DNA of 64,000 bases, taken from the NCBI RefSeq assembly GCF_005795905.1, contig NZ_VAWE01000001.1, positions 4,949,001 to 5,013,000 on the forward strand, written 5' to 3'. Below the pieces are notes generated by a model, which worked only from the letters and a program-made list of their open reading frames with translations, made no database searches and was not told the origin of the DNA. The position numbers and the translations under genes were made by a program. Positions 53,015-62,284 of the stretch are shown here, piece by piece. Each line of letters begins with the position of its first letter. Position 1 is the stretch's first letter. The stretch comes from Streptomyces marianii (GTDB lineage: Bacteria; Actinomycetota; Actinomycetes; Streptomycetales; Streptomycetaceae).

Positions 53015-54925
53015 ATGACTCAGCCACCCAGCCAGCAACCACCGCAGGGAGGCCCCGGGTCTCCGCAGGACCCTCCGCAGGGCACCCCCCAGCAGCCCGC
53101 CCAGTCGCCGCAGGCTCCGCCGGTGCCGTCGCAGAACCCTCCGGCCCAGCCCGCCGGCCCGTCGCAGGACGCGCAGCCCGGGTACGGCTACCCGCAGGCA
53201 GCCCCGCAGCCGGGGTACGGCTATCCGCAGCAGGCTCCCGGCCAGCCCGGCCAGCCCGGTCAGCCCGGTCAGCCCGGCCAGCCCGGCCCGTACGGTCAGC
53301 CCGGCCCGTACGGCCAGCAGTCCGGCCCGTACGCCCAGCCGGGGCCCTATGCCCAGCAGCCCGGCCCGTACGGTCAGCAGCCCGGCCCCTACGTCCAGCA
53401 GCCCGGTCCGTACGGCGCCTACCCCACCCAGCCGCAGTACCCGGGCGCGCCCGTCCCGCCCCCTCCGGGCGGCGGCAGCGGCAACTTCTTCAAGGGCAAG
53501 CCCGCCGCGATCATCGGTGCGGCCGTGGCGGCGCTCCTCGTCATCGGCGGCGGCACCTGGTTCGCGCTCAGCGGCAGCGAGGACGCCCCCGGGCCCGACG
53601 CCAAGCAGACCGGCGGCCCGCAGCCGACCGGCTCGGAGCCGGTGGACCAGGGCGACGGCAGCGGCACCGGGCGCAAGGAGGTGGACGACCTCAACGCAGG
53701 CCGCAAGGACGGCGAGTCCAAGGTGCTCTGGCTGGCGAAGAACGACGTCGACCTGCCGCGCAACGGCGCCGAGGTGTACGGCCCGTGGTTCGCCGGCGAC
53801 ACCGTCGTCAAGGGCATGTACAAGGAGGTCGCGGGCTACTCCGTCGACGACGGCAGCAAGAAGTGGAGCCTGCCGCTGCCCGCCGAGCTGTGCGCGGCGC
53901 CGGTCCGCGGCACCGACGACGGCAAGCTCGTCATCGCATACAAGGACGGAACCGGCAGCAAGGCCAACTGCACCCAGCTGCAACTCGTCGACCTCAGGAC
54001 CGGCAAGGCGGGCTGGAAGAAGACGATCACCAAGAAGGGCGCCTTCGACCTGCTGTCCAGCCTCACCCTGGCGATCAGCGGCAACACGGTCACGGCCGCC
54101 CGCACGGGCAACGGCGAGGCGTTCCGGATCAGCGACGGCTCACCGCTCTTCGGCAAGCTGCCGGGCAACTGCCAGCCGCAGGCGTTCGCCGGCGGCCCGA
54201 AGCTGATCGCCGCGGAGACCTGCCGCACCGGCGACTACGACAAGACCCAGGAGCAGCTCCAGGAGCTGGACCCGACCACCGGCAAGGCCAGGTGGACGTA
54301 CAAGCTGCCGGTCAACTGGCAGGTCGACAAGGTCTATTCGGTCAGTCCGCTGGTCGTCTCGATGTCGCAGCCCGACCAGAAGAAGTGGAGCGTCGTCGCG
54401 CTCAACGCCAACGGGACGCTGCGCTCCCGGATCGACGGCGGCACGGACCGCTACCAGCCGCGCTGCGGCGGCGGCTTCGTCGTCTTCGGCGAGATCCTCG
54501 AGGGCTGCGTCGGCGTGGCAGCCGACGCCGACGCCTTCTACATGGCGACCGAGCCGAAGGAGGGCGGCACCGCCCGCACCAACGCCGTCGTGGCGTTCGA
54601 CCTCGACACCGGCAAGCGCAAGTGGCGTGCGGACGCACCCGCCGAGCAGATGATGATCCCTCTCCGCATGGAGGGTTCGAACGTCCTGGTGTACCTGGAG
54701 CCGAAGTACGATTCGGGCGGCGCGGTCGCGACGCTCCCGCCGACCGGCGGCAGGCCCACCGTGCTGCTGCAGAACCCCGCGTCCACGTCCTCGATCGAGC
54801 GCACCTTCTGGAGCCCCAGGCTCGCCTACCACGACGGCCGGTTCGTCATCGCGAGCGGCCGGGTCAGCGCGAGCAACGACAAGGAGGAGAAGGAGACCAA
54901 GACGATGATGGCCTTCGGGAAGTGA
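53015..54925 (+). CDS. Membrane-anchored PQQ-like beta-propeller protein (paralogue 1)
   Basis: This is a 636-residue protein. A Pro/Gln/Gly/Tyr-rich cytoplasmic segment (about 1-155) has GYGYPQ and PGPYGQQ repeats. One membrane helix (about 165-185, AAIIGAAVAALLVIGGGTWFAL) is followed by an extracellular seven-bladed-type propeller with W-containing blades (SKKWSLPLPAELC, GKARWTYKLPVNW, KRKWRADAPAEQM). The fold serves as a protein-binding scaffold; there is no active site. It is followed by a paralogue of the same build. Proline-rich tails of this kind occur on Streptomyces envelope and kinase-linked proteins. Confidence 0.88.
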   Translation: MTQPPSQQPPQGGPGSPQDPPQGTPQQPAQSPQAPPVPSQNPPAQPAGPSQDAQPGYGYPQAAPQPGYGYPQQAPGQPGQPGQPGQPGQPGPYGQPGPYGQQSGPYAQPGPYAQQPGPYGQQPGPYVQQPGPYGAYPTQPQYPGAPVPPPPGGGSGNFFKGKPAAIIGAAVAALLVIGGGTWFALSGSEDAPGPDAKQTGGPQPTGSEPVDQGDGSGTGRKEVDDLNAGRKDGESKVLWLAKNDVDLPRNGAEVYGPWFAGDTVVKGMYKEVAGYSVDDGSKKWSLPLPAELCAAPVRGTDDGKLVIAYKDGTGSKANCTQLQLVDLRTGKAGWKKTITKKGAFDLLSSLTLAISGNTVTAARTGNGEAFRISDGSPLFGKLPGNCQPQAFAGGPKLIAAETCRTGDYDKTQEQLQELDPTTGKARWTYKLPVNWQVDKVYSVSPLVVSMSQPDQKKWSVVALNANGTLRSRIDGGTDRYQPRCGGGFVVFGEILEGCVGVAADADAFYMATEPKEGGTARTNAVVAFDLDTGKRKWRADAPAEQMMIPLRMEGSNVLVYLEPKYDSGGAVATLPPTGGRPTVLLQNPASTSSIERTFWSPRLAYHDGRFVIASGRVSASNDKEEKETKTMMAFGK

Positions 54926-55004
54926 CCGCGTCCCGCTGGACGCCCCGACCCGGACCACCGGAACGAATCGTTTCCTTCCCATATCCCCCCAGAGGTACGC
55001 AGGC

Positions 55005-56939
55005 ATGACGCAACCACCCCAGCCCCCGCAGCACCCGGGCGAGCAGCCGAACCAGCCCCCGAAGCAGCTGGGTGAGCAGCCGAACCGGTCGCCGCAGCAG
55101 CCGTCCGGGCAGCCCCAGCAGCAGCCCACTCCGCCCTCGCAGCAGCCCGCGCAGCCCCCGCAGGGCGGCTTCGGCGCGCCGCAGGACCCTGCCCCCGGCC
55201 CTGCCGGTGGGACCCCCGCTCCGGGCGGCTTCGGCGCACCCACCACGCCGCCGCAGCAGCACGGTTACGGCTATCCGCAGAGCCCGCCCCCCGGTCAGCC
55301 CGCCGGTTACGGCTATCCGCAGACGCCACCCGGCCAGCAGCCCGGTTACGGCTATCCGCAAGGCCCGCCCCCCGGTTACGGCTACCCGCAGGCACCGGGC
55401 CTGCCGACGCAGCCGATGGGCCAACAGCCCTACGGCTACGGCTACCCGGGGCAGCCCACGCAGCATCAGTACGGCCCGCAGCAGCCGGGCGGTCCCGGCG
55501 GCAAGAAGCCGAACACCCAGATGCAGATCATCATCGCCGCGGTCGTCGCCGTGGCGCTGATCATCGGCGCGGGCGTCTGGTTCGCCGCCGCCAAGGGCGA
55601 CGACGACAAGGGCGGCAATGCCAAGGGCTCCAGCCAGGGCGCGGACGGCGGCAAGGACAAGGCCCTCGGCGGCGGCAGTGAGAAGGCGCCGTCCAACCCG
55701 GCGGCAAAGGTCGCCTTCCAGCTGCCCCAGCCGAAGGTCACCGACGTCACCGACGTGAGCGGCTCGTGGGTCACGGACTCGCTGTACGTCAAGACCGGCA
55801 TCAACTCCGTCGTCGGATACGACCTCACCAAGGGCACGGTGAAGTGGACCCTTCCGCTTCCCGGCCAGGTGTGCGCCGCCTCGCGCCACGCCACGGCGGA
55901 CCACAAGACGGCCATCGCCTTCGAGCCCGCCAAGCGCAAGCCGCCGCGGAACTACGAGAAGTGCACTGAGGTCGGCGCGATCGACCTCACCACCGGCAAG
56001 CTGCTGTGGAGCAAGTCGGCCACGGGGTCCGGCGACGACAAGGCCCGCTTCAACGAGGTCACCCTCAGCGGCGGCACCGTCGCCGCGGGCGGCACCGACG
56101 GCGGAGCGGCGTTCGACCTCGCCACCGGCGCCGTCCGGTGGAAGCCCCAGGTCAACGCCGAGAACTGCTTCGACATGGGCTACGGCGGCGGCCCCGCCCT
56201 CGTGGCGGCCCGCAAGTGCGGCGACTACGGCAGCCAATATGTCGTCATCCAGTCCCTGAACGCGCAGACCGGCGCGCCGGCCTCCTCGTTCAAGATGCCC
56301 ACGGGCGTGGAGTACGCGAGCATCGTGTCCACCAAGCCCCTCGTGGTCGCCGCCGACGTCGGCGACACCGCCGGGGACGGCAGCGGCATCTCGGACTTCT
56401 TCGTCGTCGACGAGAAGACCGGCAAGCTGAAGGTCAAGATCTCCGCCGACGCGGACCGGTTCGCCGCACGCTGCGGCTCCACCGAGGTCGAGACCTGCCG
56501 GCACATCGTCGTCGGCAACAACCGCCTCTACCTGCCCACCGAGGAGCACGAGGGCAGCGGGGAGTACGGCGACACCAACGAGATCGTGTCCTTCGACCTG
56601 ACCACGGGCAAGCCGACCGCCGACAAGGCGGATGCCGGGGACCGGTACACGATCTCGCCGCTCCGCATGGACGGCGGCAACCTCATCGCCTACAAGCGGC
56701 CCCCGTACGACAAGGGCGGGCAGATCGTCAGCATCGACGGCGGCACCTTCAAGCAGACGGTGCTGCTGGAGATCCCGTCCGAGGAGTCAGTCCGCGAGGC
56801 GGAGTCCAGTTTCAGCGAGGACTACTCGGAGATCCTCTACACCGACGGACGGCTGTTCATGTCCGAGACCATGCTCAGCAAGCGGAGCGGATCGGCCTCG
56901 CGACAGGAGTATCTGGTGCTCTCCCTGAGCACGAACTGA
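55005..56939 (+). CDS. Membrane-anchored PQQ-like beta-propeller protein (paralogue 2)
   Basis: This is a 644-residue protein, 79 bp after paralogue 1 and of the same plan. It has a Pro/Gln-rich N-terminus (about 1-165) with GYGYPQ repeated about seven times, a membrane helix (about 178-200, MQIIIAAVVAVALIIGAGVWF), then the propeller with TVKWTLPLPGQVCAAS, GKLLWSKSATG and AVRWKPQVNAENC. The blade order and Cys positions match paralogue 1, so the pair arose by tandem duplication and then diverged. It ends at a long terminator. Confidence 0.88.
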   Translation: MTQPPQPPQHPGEQPNQPPKQLGEQPNRSPQQPSGQPQQQPTPPSQQPAQPPQGGFGAPQDPAPGPAGGTPAPGGFGAPTTPPQQHGYGYPQSPPPGQPAGYGYPQTPPGQQPGYGYPQGPPPGYGYPQAPGLPTQPMGQQPYGYGYPGQPTQHQYGPQQPGGPGGKKPNTQMQIIIAAVVAVALIIGAGVWFAAAKGDDDKGGNAKGSSQGADGGKDKALGGGSEKAPSNPAAKVAFQLPQPKVTDVTDVSGSWVTDSLYVKTGINSVVGYDLTKGTVKWTLPLPGQVCAASRHATADHKTAIAFEPAKRKPPRNYEKCTEVGAIDLTTGKLLWSKSATGSGDDKARFNEVTLSGGTVAAGGTDGGAAFDLATGAVRWKPQVNAENCFDMGYGGGPALVAARKCGDYGSQYVVIQSLNAQTGAPASSFKMPTGVEYASIVSTKPLVVAADVGDTAGDGSGISDFFVVDEKTGKLKVKISADADRFAARCGSTEVETCRHIVVGNNRLYLPTEEHEGSGEYGDTNEIVSFDLTTGKPTADKADAGDRYTISPLRMDGGNLIAYKRPPYDKGGQIVSIDGGTFKQTVLLEIPSEESVREAESSFSEDYSEILYTDGRLFMSETMLSKRSGSASRQEYLVLSLSTN

Positions 56940-56958
56940 ACCACCGGTGCACGAGTGA

Positions 56959-56994
56959 CGGAGGTCCCCCGCCCGTACGGGCGGGGGACCTCCG
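56959..56994 (+). terminator. Strong terminator after the propeller genes
   Basis: A perfect 17-bp stem with a 2-base loop: CGGAGGTCCCCCGCCCG (56959-56975) and its complement (56978-56994). Confidence 0.85.
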
Positions 56995-57146
56995 CCGTTC
57001 GTCAACTTGCCCCGAACGACATGCATTTCACCGATCCGAGGGATTTCTGATGCGTAGGGCAGCGCAACGTCGAACAAGCGTGTAGCTTGCCGGATCAGTA
57101 GTGCTGGGGGCGGGGGGCCGGCCCCAGGGGTATGGGGGGTTGCTCG

Positions 57147-57851
57147 ATGGGTGTGCGGCTCATGGTGGTCGACGACCACCGTTTGCTGGCCGAGGCGCTG
57201 GCCTCCGCGCTGAAACTGCGCGGACACCGGGTGCTCGCCGCGGCGGCGCCGACGGCGGGGGCGGCCGAGCTGGTGGTGAGCAGGGCGCCCGAGGTGTGCC
57301 TGCTCGGGACGGCGGCACCGGCGGAGCCGGGCGCCTTCGACCCCATCGTGCGGATCAAGCGTGAGCGTCCGCAGGTCGCCGTGGTGGTGCTCGGCCCCGT
57401 GCCGTCGCCGCGCGGGATAGCGGCCGCATTCGCGGCCGGCGCGTCGGGCTATGTGCGCCACGACGAGCGGATCGAGGGCGTCGAGCGGGCCATGGCCAAG
57501 GCGCGGGCGGGCGAGGCGGCGGTGGCGCCGCAACTGTTGCAGGGCGCGTTCACGGATCTGCTCAACCCGGCGGCCCAGCCGGACGACGAGGGTCGGCGGC
57601 TGCTGCGCATGCTGACCCCGCGCGAGGTGGAGGTGCTGGTGCGCGTCGCCGAGGGCGAGGACACCCGGCTCATCGCCGCGGGCATGGGCATAGCCCCCAG
57701 TACGGCACGCACGCACGTCCAGCGGGTGCTGATGAAACTGGGCGTCGGCTCCCGGCTGGAGGCCGCGGCCCTCGCGGCCCGCACGGGCCTCCTCGACCAC
57801 GCGGCGAGCCACCCGCCGCTTCCAGCCGACCCGGAGCTCGACGTGGACTGA
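57147..57851 (+). CDS. Orphan LuxR-type response regulator with a degenerate receiver
   Basis: This is a 235-residue protein, ATG 57147. The receiver-like N-terminus begins VRLMVVDDHRLLAEAL with the acidic pair. The strand that should carry the phosphate-accepting Asp reads PEVCLLGTAAPAEPG and has none. The Lys-containing end is also altered (ASGYVRHDER). The C-terminal GerE/LuxR helix-turn-helix is complete (LTPREVEVLVRVAEGEDTRLIAAGMGIAPSTARTHVQRVL, about 155-195). So it likely works without phosphorylation. No kinase gene is adjacent. The next sequence is the galT remnant. Confidence 0.9.
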   Translation: MGVRLMVVDDHRLLAEALASALKLRGHRVLAAAAPTAGAAELVVSRAPEVCLLGTAAPAEPGAFDPIVRIKRERPQVAVVVLGPVPSPRGIAAAFAAGASGYVRHDERIEGVERAMAKARAGEAAVAPQLLQGAFTDLLNPAAQPDDEGRRLLRMLTPREVEVLVRVAEGEDTRLIAAGMGIAPSTARTHVQRVLMKLGVGSRLEAAALAARTGLLDHAASHPPLPADPELDVD

Positions 57852-57864
57852 GGGCGCCCGGCGC

Positions 57865-58700
57865 TGCTCTCCTACGACTGCCGCGCCGTCGTCGTCGTCG
57901 GCGGCGCCGACGCCGACGCCGACGACGACCGTCGGCCGCCACCACGTCCGAGATCCGGCACGACCGGCTCCTCGGCGACGCCGTCGCCATCGCCTCGCAC
58001 CGCCAGGGCCGCACCCACCACCCGCCCGTCGGCGAGTGCCCCCTCTGCCCGTCCGGGGACGGGCGGCTCAGCGAGATCCCGGACAGTGACTACGACGTCG
58101 TCGTCCTCGAGAACCGCTTTCCGTCCCTCACGGGAGGGAACGGACGCTGCGAGGTCGTCTGCCTCACCCCCGACCGCGACGCGTCCTTCGCCGCGCACCG
58201 CGCCGCCACCGGCCGGCCGCAGATTCTTCGACGACGTCGTCGCCCGCGAGCTGGAGCCCGCCGCCAGGGTCGTGCTGGCGGGCGACCGCCGGCTCGCCTT
58301 CGTGCCGTACGCGGCGCACCGGCCCTACGAGGTGCACCTGTACCCGCGCCGCCGGGGGCCGGACCTGCGCGCTCGACGACGCGGCGCGCACAGAGTCCCC
58401 ACAGGTCTGTCTGGAACTCTTGAGGCGCTTCGACCGGATCTTCGGTGCCGACCAGCCACCGGCGCCGTACATCGACCCCGGCACCGGGCCCCGTCCGACG
58501 ACGGCGCACGCACTGCCGCCACGCGCGGCGGGCACGGCGGGAGCGAGGACCACGCGCTGCGCCTCGAGCTTTTCACCGGCCGCCGAACTTCCGGAAAGCT
58601 GAAGTTCCTCGCCGGTTCCGAGTCCGGCATGAGCGTGTTCATCAACGATGTGCCGCCGGAGGCAGCAGCCCGGCGACTGCGAGAGGTGGCGAGCGAGTGA
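57865..58700 (+). pseudogene. galT: galT pseudogene (galactose-1-phosphate uridylyltransferase)
   Basis: Joined pieces from different frames read as GalT. From about 57950 comes EIRHDRLLGDAVAIASHRQG, then ECPLCPSGDGRLSEIPDSDY and NRFPSLTGG. From 58225 comes FFDDVVARELEPAARVVLAG and AYEVHLYPRR-like text (AHRPYEVHLYPRRRGPDL). From 58390 comes [21 protein letters not shown]. From 58560 comes [20 protein letters not shown] to VNE-like ending REVASE. At least three frameshifts are needed, and the region that should hold the catalytic H-x-H is deleted between about 58220 and 58228. The stop overlaps the galE start as in an intact operon. It cannot make an active enzyme. Confidence 0.85.
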
Positions 58701-59662
58701 GCAAGTACCTGGTGACGGGCGGAGCCGGCTATGTCGGCAGCGTGGTGGCCGCGCACCTGCTGGAGGCGGGGCACGAGGTCACGGTCCTCGACGATCTGTC
58801 CACGGGTTTCCGCGAGTCCGTCCCCGAAGGCGCCTCCTTCGTCGAGGGCCGGGTCCAGGACGCGGCCCGCCACATCGGCCCGTCGTACGACGGCGTCCTC
58901 CACTTCGCCGCGTTCTCGCAGGTCGGCGAATCGGTCGCGCAACCCGGCAGGTACTGGGAGAACAACGTCGGCGGGACGATGGCGCTGCTCGCAGCGATGC
59001 GCTCCGCGGGGGTCCGCAAGCTGGTCTTCTCCTCCACGGCGGCCACCTACGGCGAGCCGCTCTCCACGCCGATCACCGAGTCCGACCCGACGGCGCCGAC
59101 CAGCCCGTACGGCGCCACGAAGCTCGCCGTCGACCACATGATCAGCGGCGAGTGCACGGCGCACGGACTGGCCGCGGCGTCCCTGCGGTACTTCAACGTC
59201 GCCGGCGCCTACGGCGACTGCGGTGAGCGCCACGACCCCGAGTCGCACCTCATCCCGCTCGTCCTCCAGGTCGCGCTCGGCACCCGGGAGGCGATCTCCG
59301 TCTTCGGCGACGACTACCCGACGCCGGACGGCACCTGCGTGCGGGACTACATCCATGTCGCCGACCTCGCCGAGGCCCATCTGCTCGCCATGGACGCGAT
59401 CACTCCCGGGGAGCATCTGGTCTGCAACCTCGGCAACGGCAACGGCTTCTCCGTCCGCGAGGTCGTCGAGACCGTCCGCAAGGTCACCGGCCACCCAATC
59501 CCGGAGACCGTCGCCGCCCGCCGTGCCGGAGACCCGGCCGTGCTGGTGGCCTCCTCCGCCGTGGCGCAGGAGCGGCTCGGCTGGTCCCCGTCGCGGCCGG
59601 ACCTCGCGGGGATCGTCGCCGACGCCTGGGACTTCGCCCGCTCCCGGCGAGCCGGCACGTGA
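58697..59662 (+). CDS. galE: UDP-glucose 4-epimerase
   Basis: This is a 321-residue extended SDR, GTG 58697, overlapping the galT remnant by 4 bp. It has the NAD site TGGAGYVG (7-14), [12 protein letters not shown], a Ser/Thr in [10 protein letters not shown] (about 112-114), the catalytic pair Tyr138-Lys142 in SPYGATK, and [10 protein letters not shown]. It is intact with no sign of decay. It interconverts UDP-glucose and UDP-galactose (or the GlcNAc forms), which cells need for glycans even without galactose use. That may explain why it alone survives. Confidence 0.95.
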   Translation: MSKYLVTGGAGYVGSVVAAHLLEAGHEVTVLDDLSTGFRESVPEGASFVEGRVQDAARHIGPSYDGVLHFAAFSQVGESVAQPGRYWENNVGGTMALLAAMRSAGVRKLVFSSTAATYGEPLSTPITESDPTAPTSPYGATKLAVDHMISGECTAHGLAAASLRYFNVAGAYGDCGERHDPESHLIPLVLQVALGTREAISVFGDDYPTPDGTCVRDYIHVADLAEAHLLAMDAITPGEHLVCNLGNGNGFSVREVVETVRKVTGHPIPETVAARRAGDPAVLVASSAVAQERLGWSPSRPDLAGIVADAWDFARSRRAGT

Positions 59663-60005
59663 GTGTCGCCGAGCGGTTCCGGGAGCTGTACGGGTACGGG
59701 CCCGAGGGCGTCTGGGCCGCGCCGGGCAGGGGCAACCTGATCGGTGGGACACCGACTTCAACGACGGCTTCGTCATGCCGCTCGCCCTCCGCACACCGCG
59801 GTCGCGGTGGCGCGCCGCACCGACGGCGCGGCACGCCCTCGGCGACGGCGCGTACGCGGAGCGGCGCACCGGGTGCGAGGCGGGTGCGCGGGCGCAGGGC
59901 GTGCGCACGCTGCGCGAAGTCGACTACGCGCAACTGCCGGATGCCCTCAGGAATCCGGGCGCGGCGCCCGCCGGGGTGCGGCCTCCGGCACGTCGACTCA
60001 AAAGG
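59659..60005 (+). pseudogene. galK: galK pseudogene (galactokinase)
   Basis: GTG 59659 overlaps the galE stop, and the first 30 codons read VAERFRELYGYGPEGVWAAP then GRGNLIG, a normal GalK N-terminus. A one-base loss inside the signature that should read GEHTD shifts the frame (the next frame gives DTDFNDGFVMPLAL). A second one-base loss follows about 30 bp later (then PHTAVAVARRTDG). A later piece, REVDYAQLPDAL, belongs to the middle of GalK, so a large internal part and the C-terminus are gone. Not functional. Confidence 0.85.
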
Positions 60006-60010
60006 CGTCC

Positions 60011-60712
60011 TCAGCCCAGCAGTTGCGTGAGGCGCTCGAGATCGTCGCGTACGAACTCCTGTTCCTCTGCGGTGAGGTGGACTGCGGTGGCCGCGACGAG
60101 CGCGGACGTCGCGGCGTCATTCTCGCCGAGGCGATCTGCGAGGTCCGCACGCAGCACGAGAAGGCGAAGCAACTGCACGGGCGTGGGCCGCTCGCCCTGA
60201 CGGCGCAGCGCCCGGTCGATGATCTTCGCGGCGCCTGCCGGGTCGTCCCTGGAGTCCGCAAGGAGGGACGCGTGGTGCAGGGCCCGGGCGAAGGTCTCCT
60301 TGGGGGCGGGCCGGTGCCGCTGGTCGCCGCTCGTCTGCTGCCCGATGCGGATGCAGTTGCCGCCCGGATCGGTCATGAGGAACTGCCGCACGCCGTGTGA
60401 GGTGTTCTTCAGCGGCCCGATTCGCGGCAGCCCGCGGTTCGGCACTCTCCCGTACGCCGCCTTCAGTCTGGACCGAAAGATCTCGTGCAGCCCGTCGACG
60501 TCATCGGTCTGGACGATGCACGTACTGAACGACTCGGCCGGCTCGTACTGCTTCATCCCGAAGAAGTGGAGCTGTATACCGCCGCGCTGGACGGCCGCGT
60601 ACGGATTGGGGCTCTTCTGCTGGCAGGACACCTCGAACCCAAGGGTCGTATAGAAGTCGAGAACGGGCTGGATGGTCCGGCACGGCAGGATCGGAATGGT
60701 CTTCTCGCTCAT
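60011..60712 (-). CDS. VOC-domain protein with helical C-terminal extension
   Basis: This is a 233-residue protein. The N-terminal vicinal-oxygen-chelate domain (about 1-127) has IPILPCRTIQPVLDFYTTLG, GIQLHFFGM and FLMTDPGGNCIRIGQ, like bleomycin-resistance/glyoxalase proteins. The C-terminal 100 residues (AALHHASLLADSRDDPAGAAKIIDRALRRQG and following) form TPR-like helix pairs not found in simple VOC proteins. Codon use is less GC-rich than in its neighbours. It lies antisense to the end of the galK remnant. Ligand unknown. Confidence 0.85.
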   Translation of the reverse strand: MSEKTIPILPCRTIQPVLDFYTTLGFEVSCQQKSPNPYAAVQRGGIQLHFFGMKQYEPAESFSTCIVQTDDVDGLHEIFRSRLKAAYGRVPNRGLPRIGPLKNTSHGVRQFLMTDPGGNCIRIGQQTSGDQRHRPAPKETFARALHHASLLADSRDDPAGAAKIIDRALRRQGERPTPVQLLRLLVLRADLADRLGENDAATSALVAATAVHLTAEEQEFVRDDLERLTQLLG

Positions 60713-60808
60713 ACCCGCACTCTAGTCAAAGTTGAATAGAAGGCTGCGGGCGTTTCGGCGATCCGCTGAGAGGGCCTCGGCGCGCCCGCCTCCCGCGCGC
60801 CCGTCGGC

Positions 60809-61255
60809 TCAGCCGAGGTGCTTCGCCAGGAGGTACTCCGTGACGCCCGGCGGGTAGTCGGGCACCCGGCCGACGATCTCGTAGCCGTGCTTCCGGTAGA
60901 AGCCGGGCGCCTGGAAGTCCCACGTCTCCAGCCGGGACCAGGAGCACCCGCGGCCCACGCGGGCCTCGCGCTCGGCTGCGGAGAGGAGCTGGGAGCCCAG
61001 GCCCGCGCCGCGGTGCGGAGCGTCGACCCAGAGGAGGTCGACATGGAGCCAGCGCGCCCAGGTGCGGCCCGTCAGGCCCGCGGCCAGTCGGCCGGTCGCC
61101 TCCTCCACCACCCAGACCTGCAGGGGGACTTCGTCCTTGTGCGGGCTCACCGCCAGGGCCCGCATCGCCGGGGAGCGCTGGGAGTCGGCGGCCTCGAGTC
61201 TTTCACCGAGCAGGCCGAGGCGTTCCTTGTCGACTTCTGTCTCAAAACGAAACAT
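60809..61255 (-). CDS. GNAT-family N-acetyltransferase
   Basis: This is a 148-residue protein, start ATG 61255 (MFRFETEVDKERL). The acetyl-CoA site is LLWVDAPHRGAGLGSQLLSAAEREA (R-G-x-G-L-G, about 85-109), followed by LETWDFQAPGFYRKHGYEIVG. Tailing residues YPPGVTEYLLAKHL are common to this subgroup. Acceptor unknown. It is divergent from the response regulator gene. Confidence 0.88.
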   Translation of the reverse strand: MFRFETEVDKERLGLLGERLEAADSQRSPAMRALAVSPHKDEVPLQVWVVEEATGRLAAGLTGRTWARWLHVDLLWVDAPHRGAGLGSQLLSAAEREARVGRGCSWSRLETWDFQAPGFYRKHGYEIVGRVPDYPPGVTEYLLAKHLG

Positions 61256-61498
61256 GCGGCACACCCTAAACACGGCGTCCGGCCAGTTCTGCAAATGCCC
61301 TTCCCCTCAGGGCCGCCTTCCGTACTCTGAAGCACGTGCACCGGTGGGGGCCGGTGCTGATCAGGGGGCGAGACGGTCGGGTACGACGCCCGGGGCGGGG
61401 TATCGGTCAATCGCGGCGGCGGCCGTGACGGCCCACCCACTCCTACCGGGCGCCGTGCCCGTCGACGCGTGGCCTCCGCCGGAAAACGCAGCCTGGGG

Positions 61499-62284
61499 GT
61501 GTCTGTGGTTCGTATCCGGGTCCTCGTCGTGGACGACCACCGAATCTTCGCCGAGTCCCTCGCGGCGGCACTCGCCGCCGAGCCGGACGTCGAGGTCGCC
61601 GCGGCGGGCAGTGGCCCGGCCGCGCTGCGCTGCCTCGAGCGCGCGGCGGCCGAGGGGCGCAGATTCGACGTGATGCTGGTCGACGCCGATCTGGGGATCG
61701 CGAGGGCACCGGGTGGCCCCGTGGTCGCGCGGGCCGTCCCCGACAACGGCGACGGCTTCGTCGACGGGATCTCCCTGGTCGCCGCGGTCCGCACCGCGCG
61801 CCCTGCGGTGCGGACGGTCGTGCTCGCCGAGAAGGACGACCCGCGCCGGGCCGCGCTCGCGCTCCAGGCCGGCGCCTCCGGCTGGGTCGCCAAGGACTGC
61901 TCCCTACAGCGTCTGCTCACGGTGATCCGGGGCGTCCTGCGCGATGAGACGCATCTGCCCCCCGCGCTGCTCACCGGCGTGTTGCGGGAGCTCACCGCCG
62001 CGCGCAAGCATCGCACCGAGAGCGAGCGGCTCGTGGAGTCGCTCACCCCGCGCGAGCGGGAGGTCCTGCGGTGCATGGTGGCCGGACTGGGCCGCAAGGC
62101 GGTCGCGGAGCGGCTGTTCCTCTCCCCGCACACCGTGCGCACCCATATGCAGAACGTCCTGGGCAAGCTCGGAGTCCACTCGACCCTCGCCGCGGTGGCG
62201 CTGGCCCGCCGGGCCGGGGTCGGCCCCGCAGAACTCGCGCCCTCAGCTGGGGACGTTGTCGAACGGGGCGGTCAACTGGCGTAG
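61499..62284 (+). CDS. LuxR-type response regulator
   Basis: This is a 261-residue protein; GTG 61499 is chosen, GTG 61505 is possible. The receiver is complete enough to work: VLVVDDHRIFAESL, phospho-acceptor Asp in FDVMLVDADLG (about 63), and Lys in ASGWVAKDCSL. A loop of about 20 extra residues follows the phospho-acceptor. The LuxR helix-turn-helix is LTPREREVLRCMVAGLGRKAVAERLFLSPHTVRTHMQNVL (about 183-222). No kinase gene is adjacent. The 3' end overlaps the convergent MarR gene by 42 bp. Confidence 0.92.
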   Translation: MSVVRIRVLVVDDHRIFAESLAAALAAEPDVEVAAAGSGPAALRCLERAAAEGRRFDVMLVDADLGIARAPGGPVVARAVPDNGDGFVDGISLVAAVRTARPAVRTVVLAEKDDPRRAALALQAGASGWVAKDCSLQRLLTVIRGVLRDETHLPPALLTGVLRELTAARKHRTESERLVESLTPREREVLRCMVAGLGRKAVAERLFLSPHTVRTHMQNVLGKLGVHSTLAAVALARRAGVGPAELAPSAGDVVERGGQLA

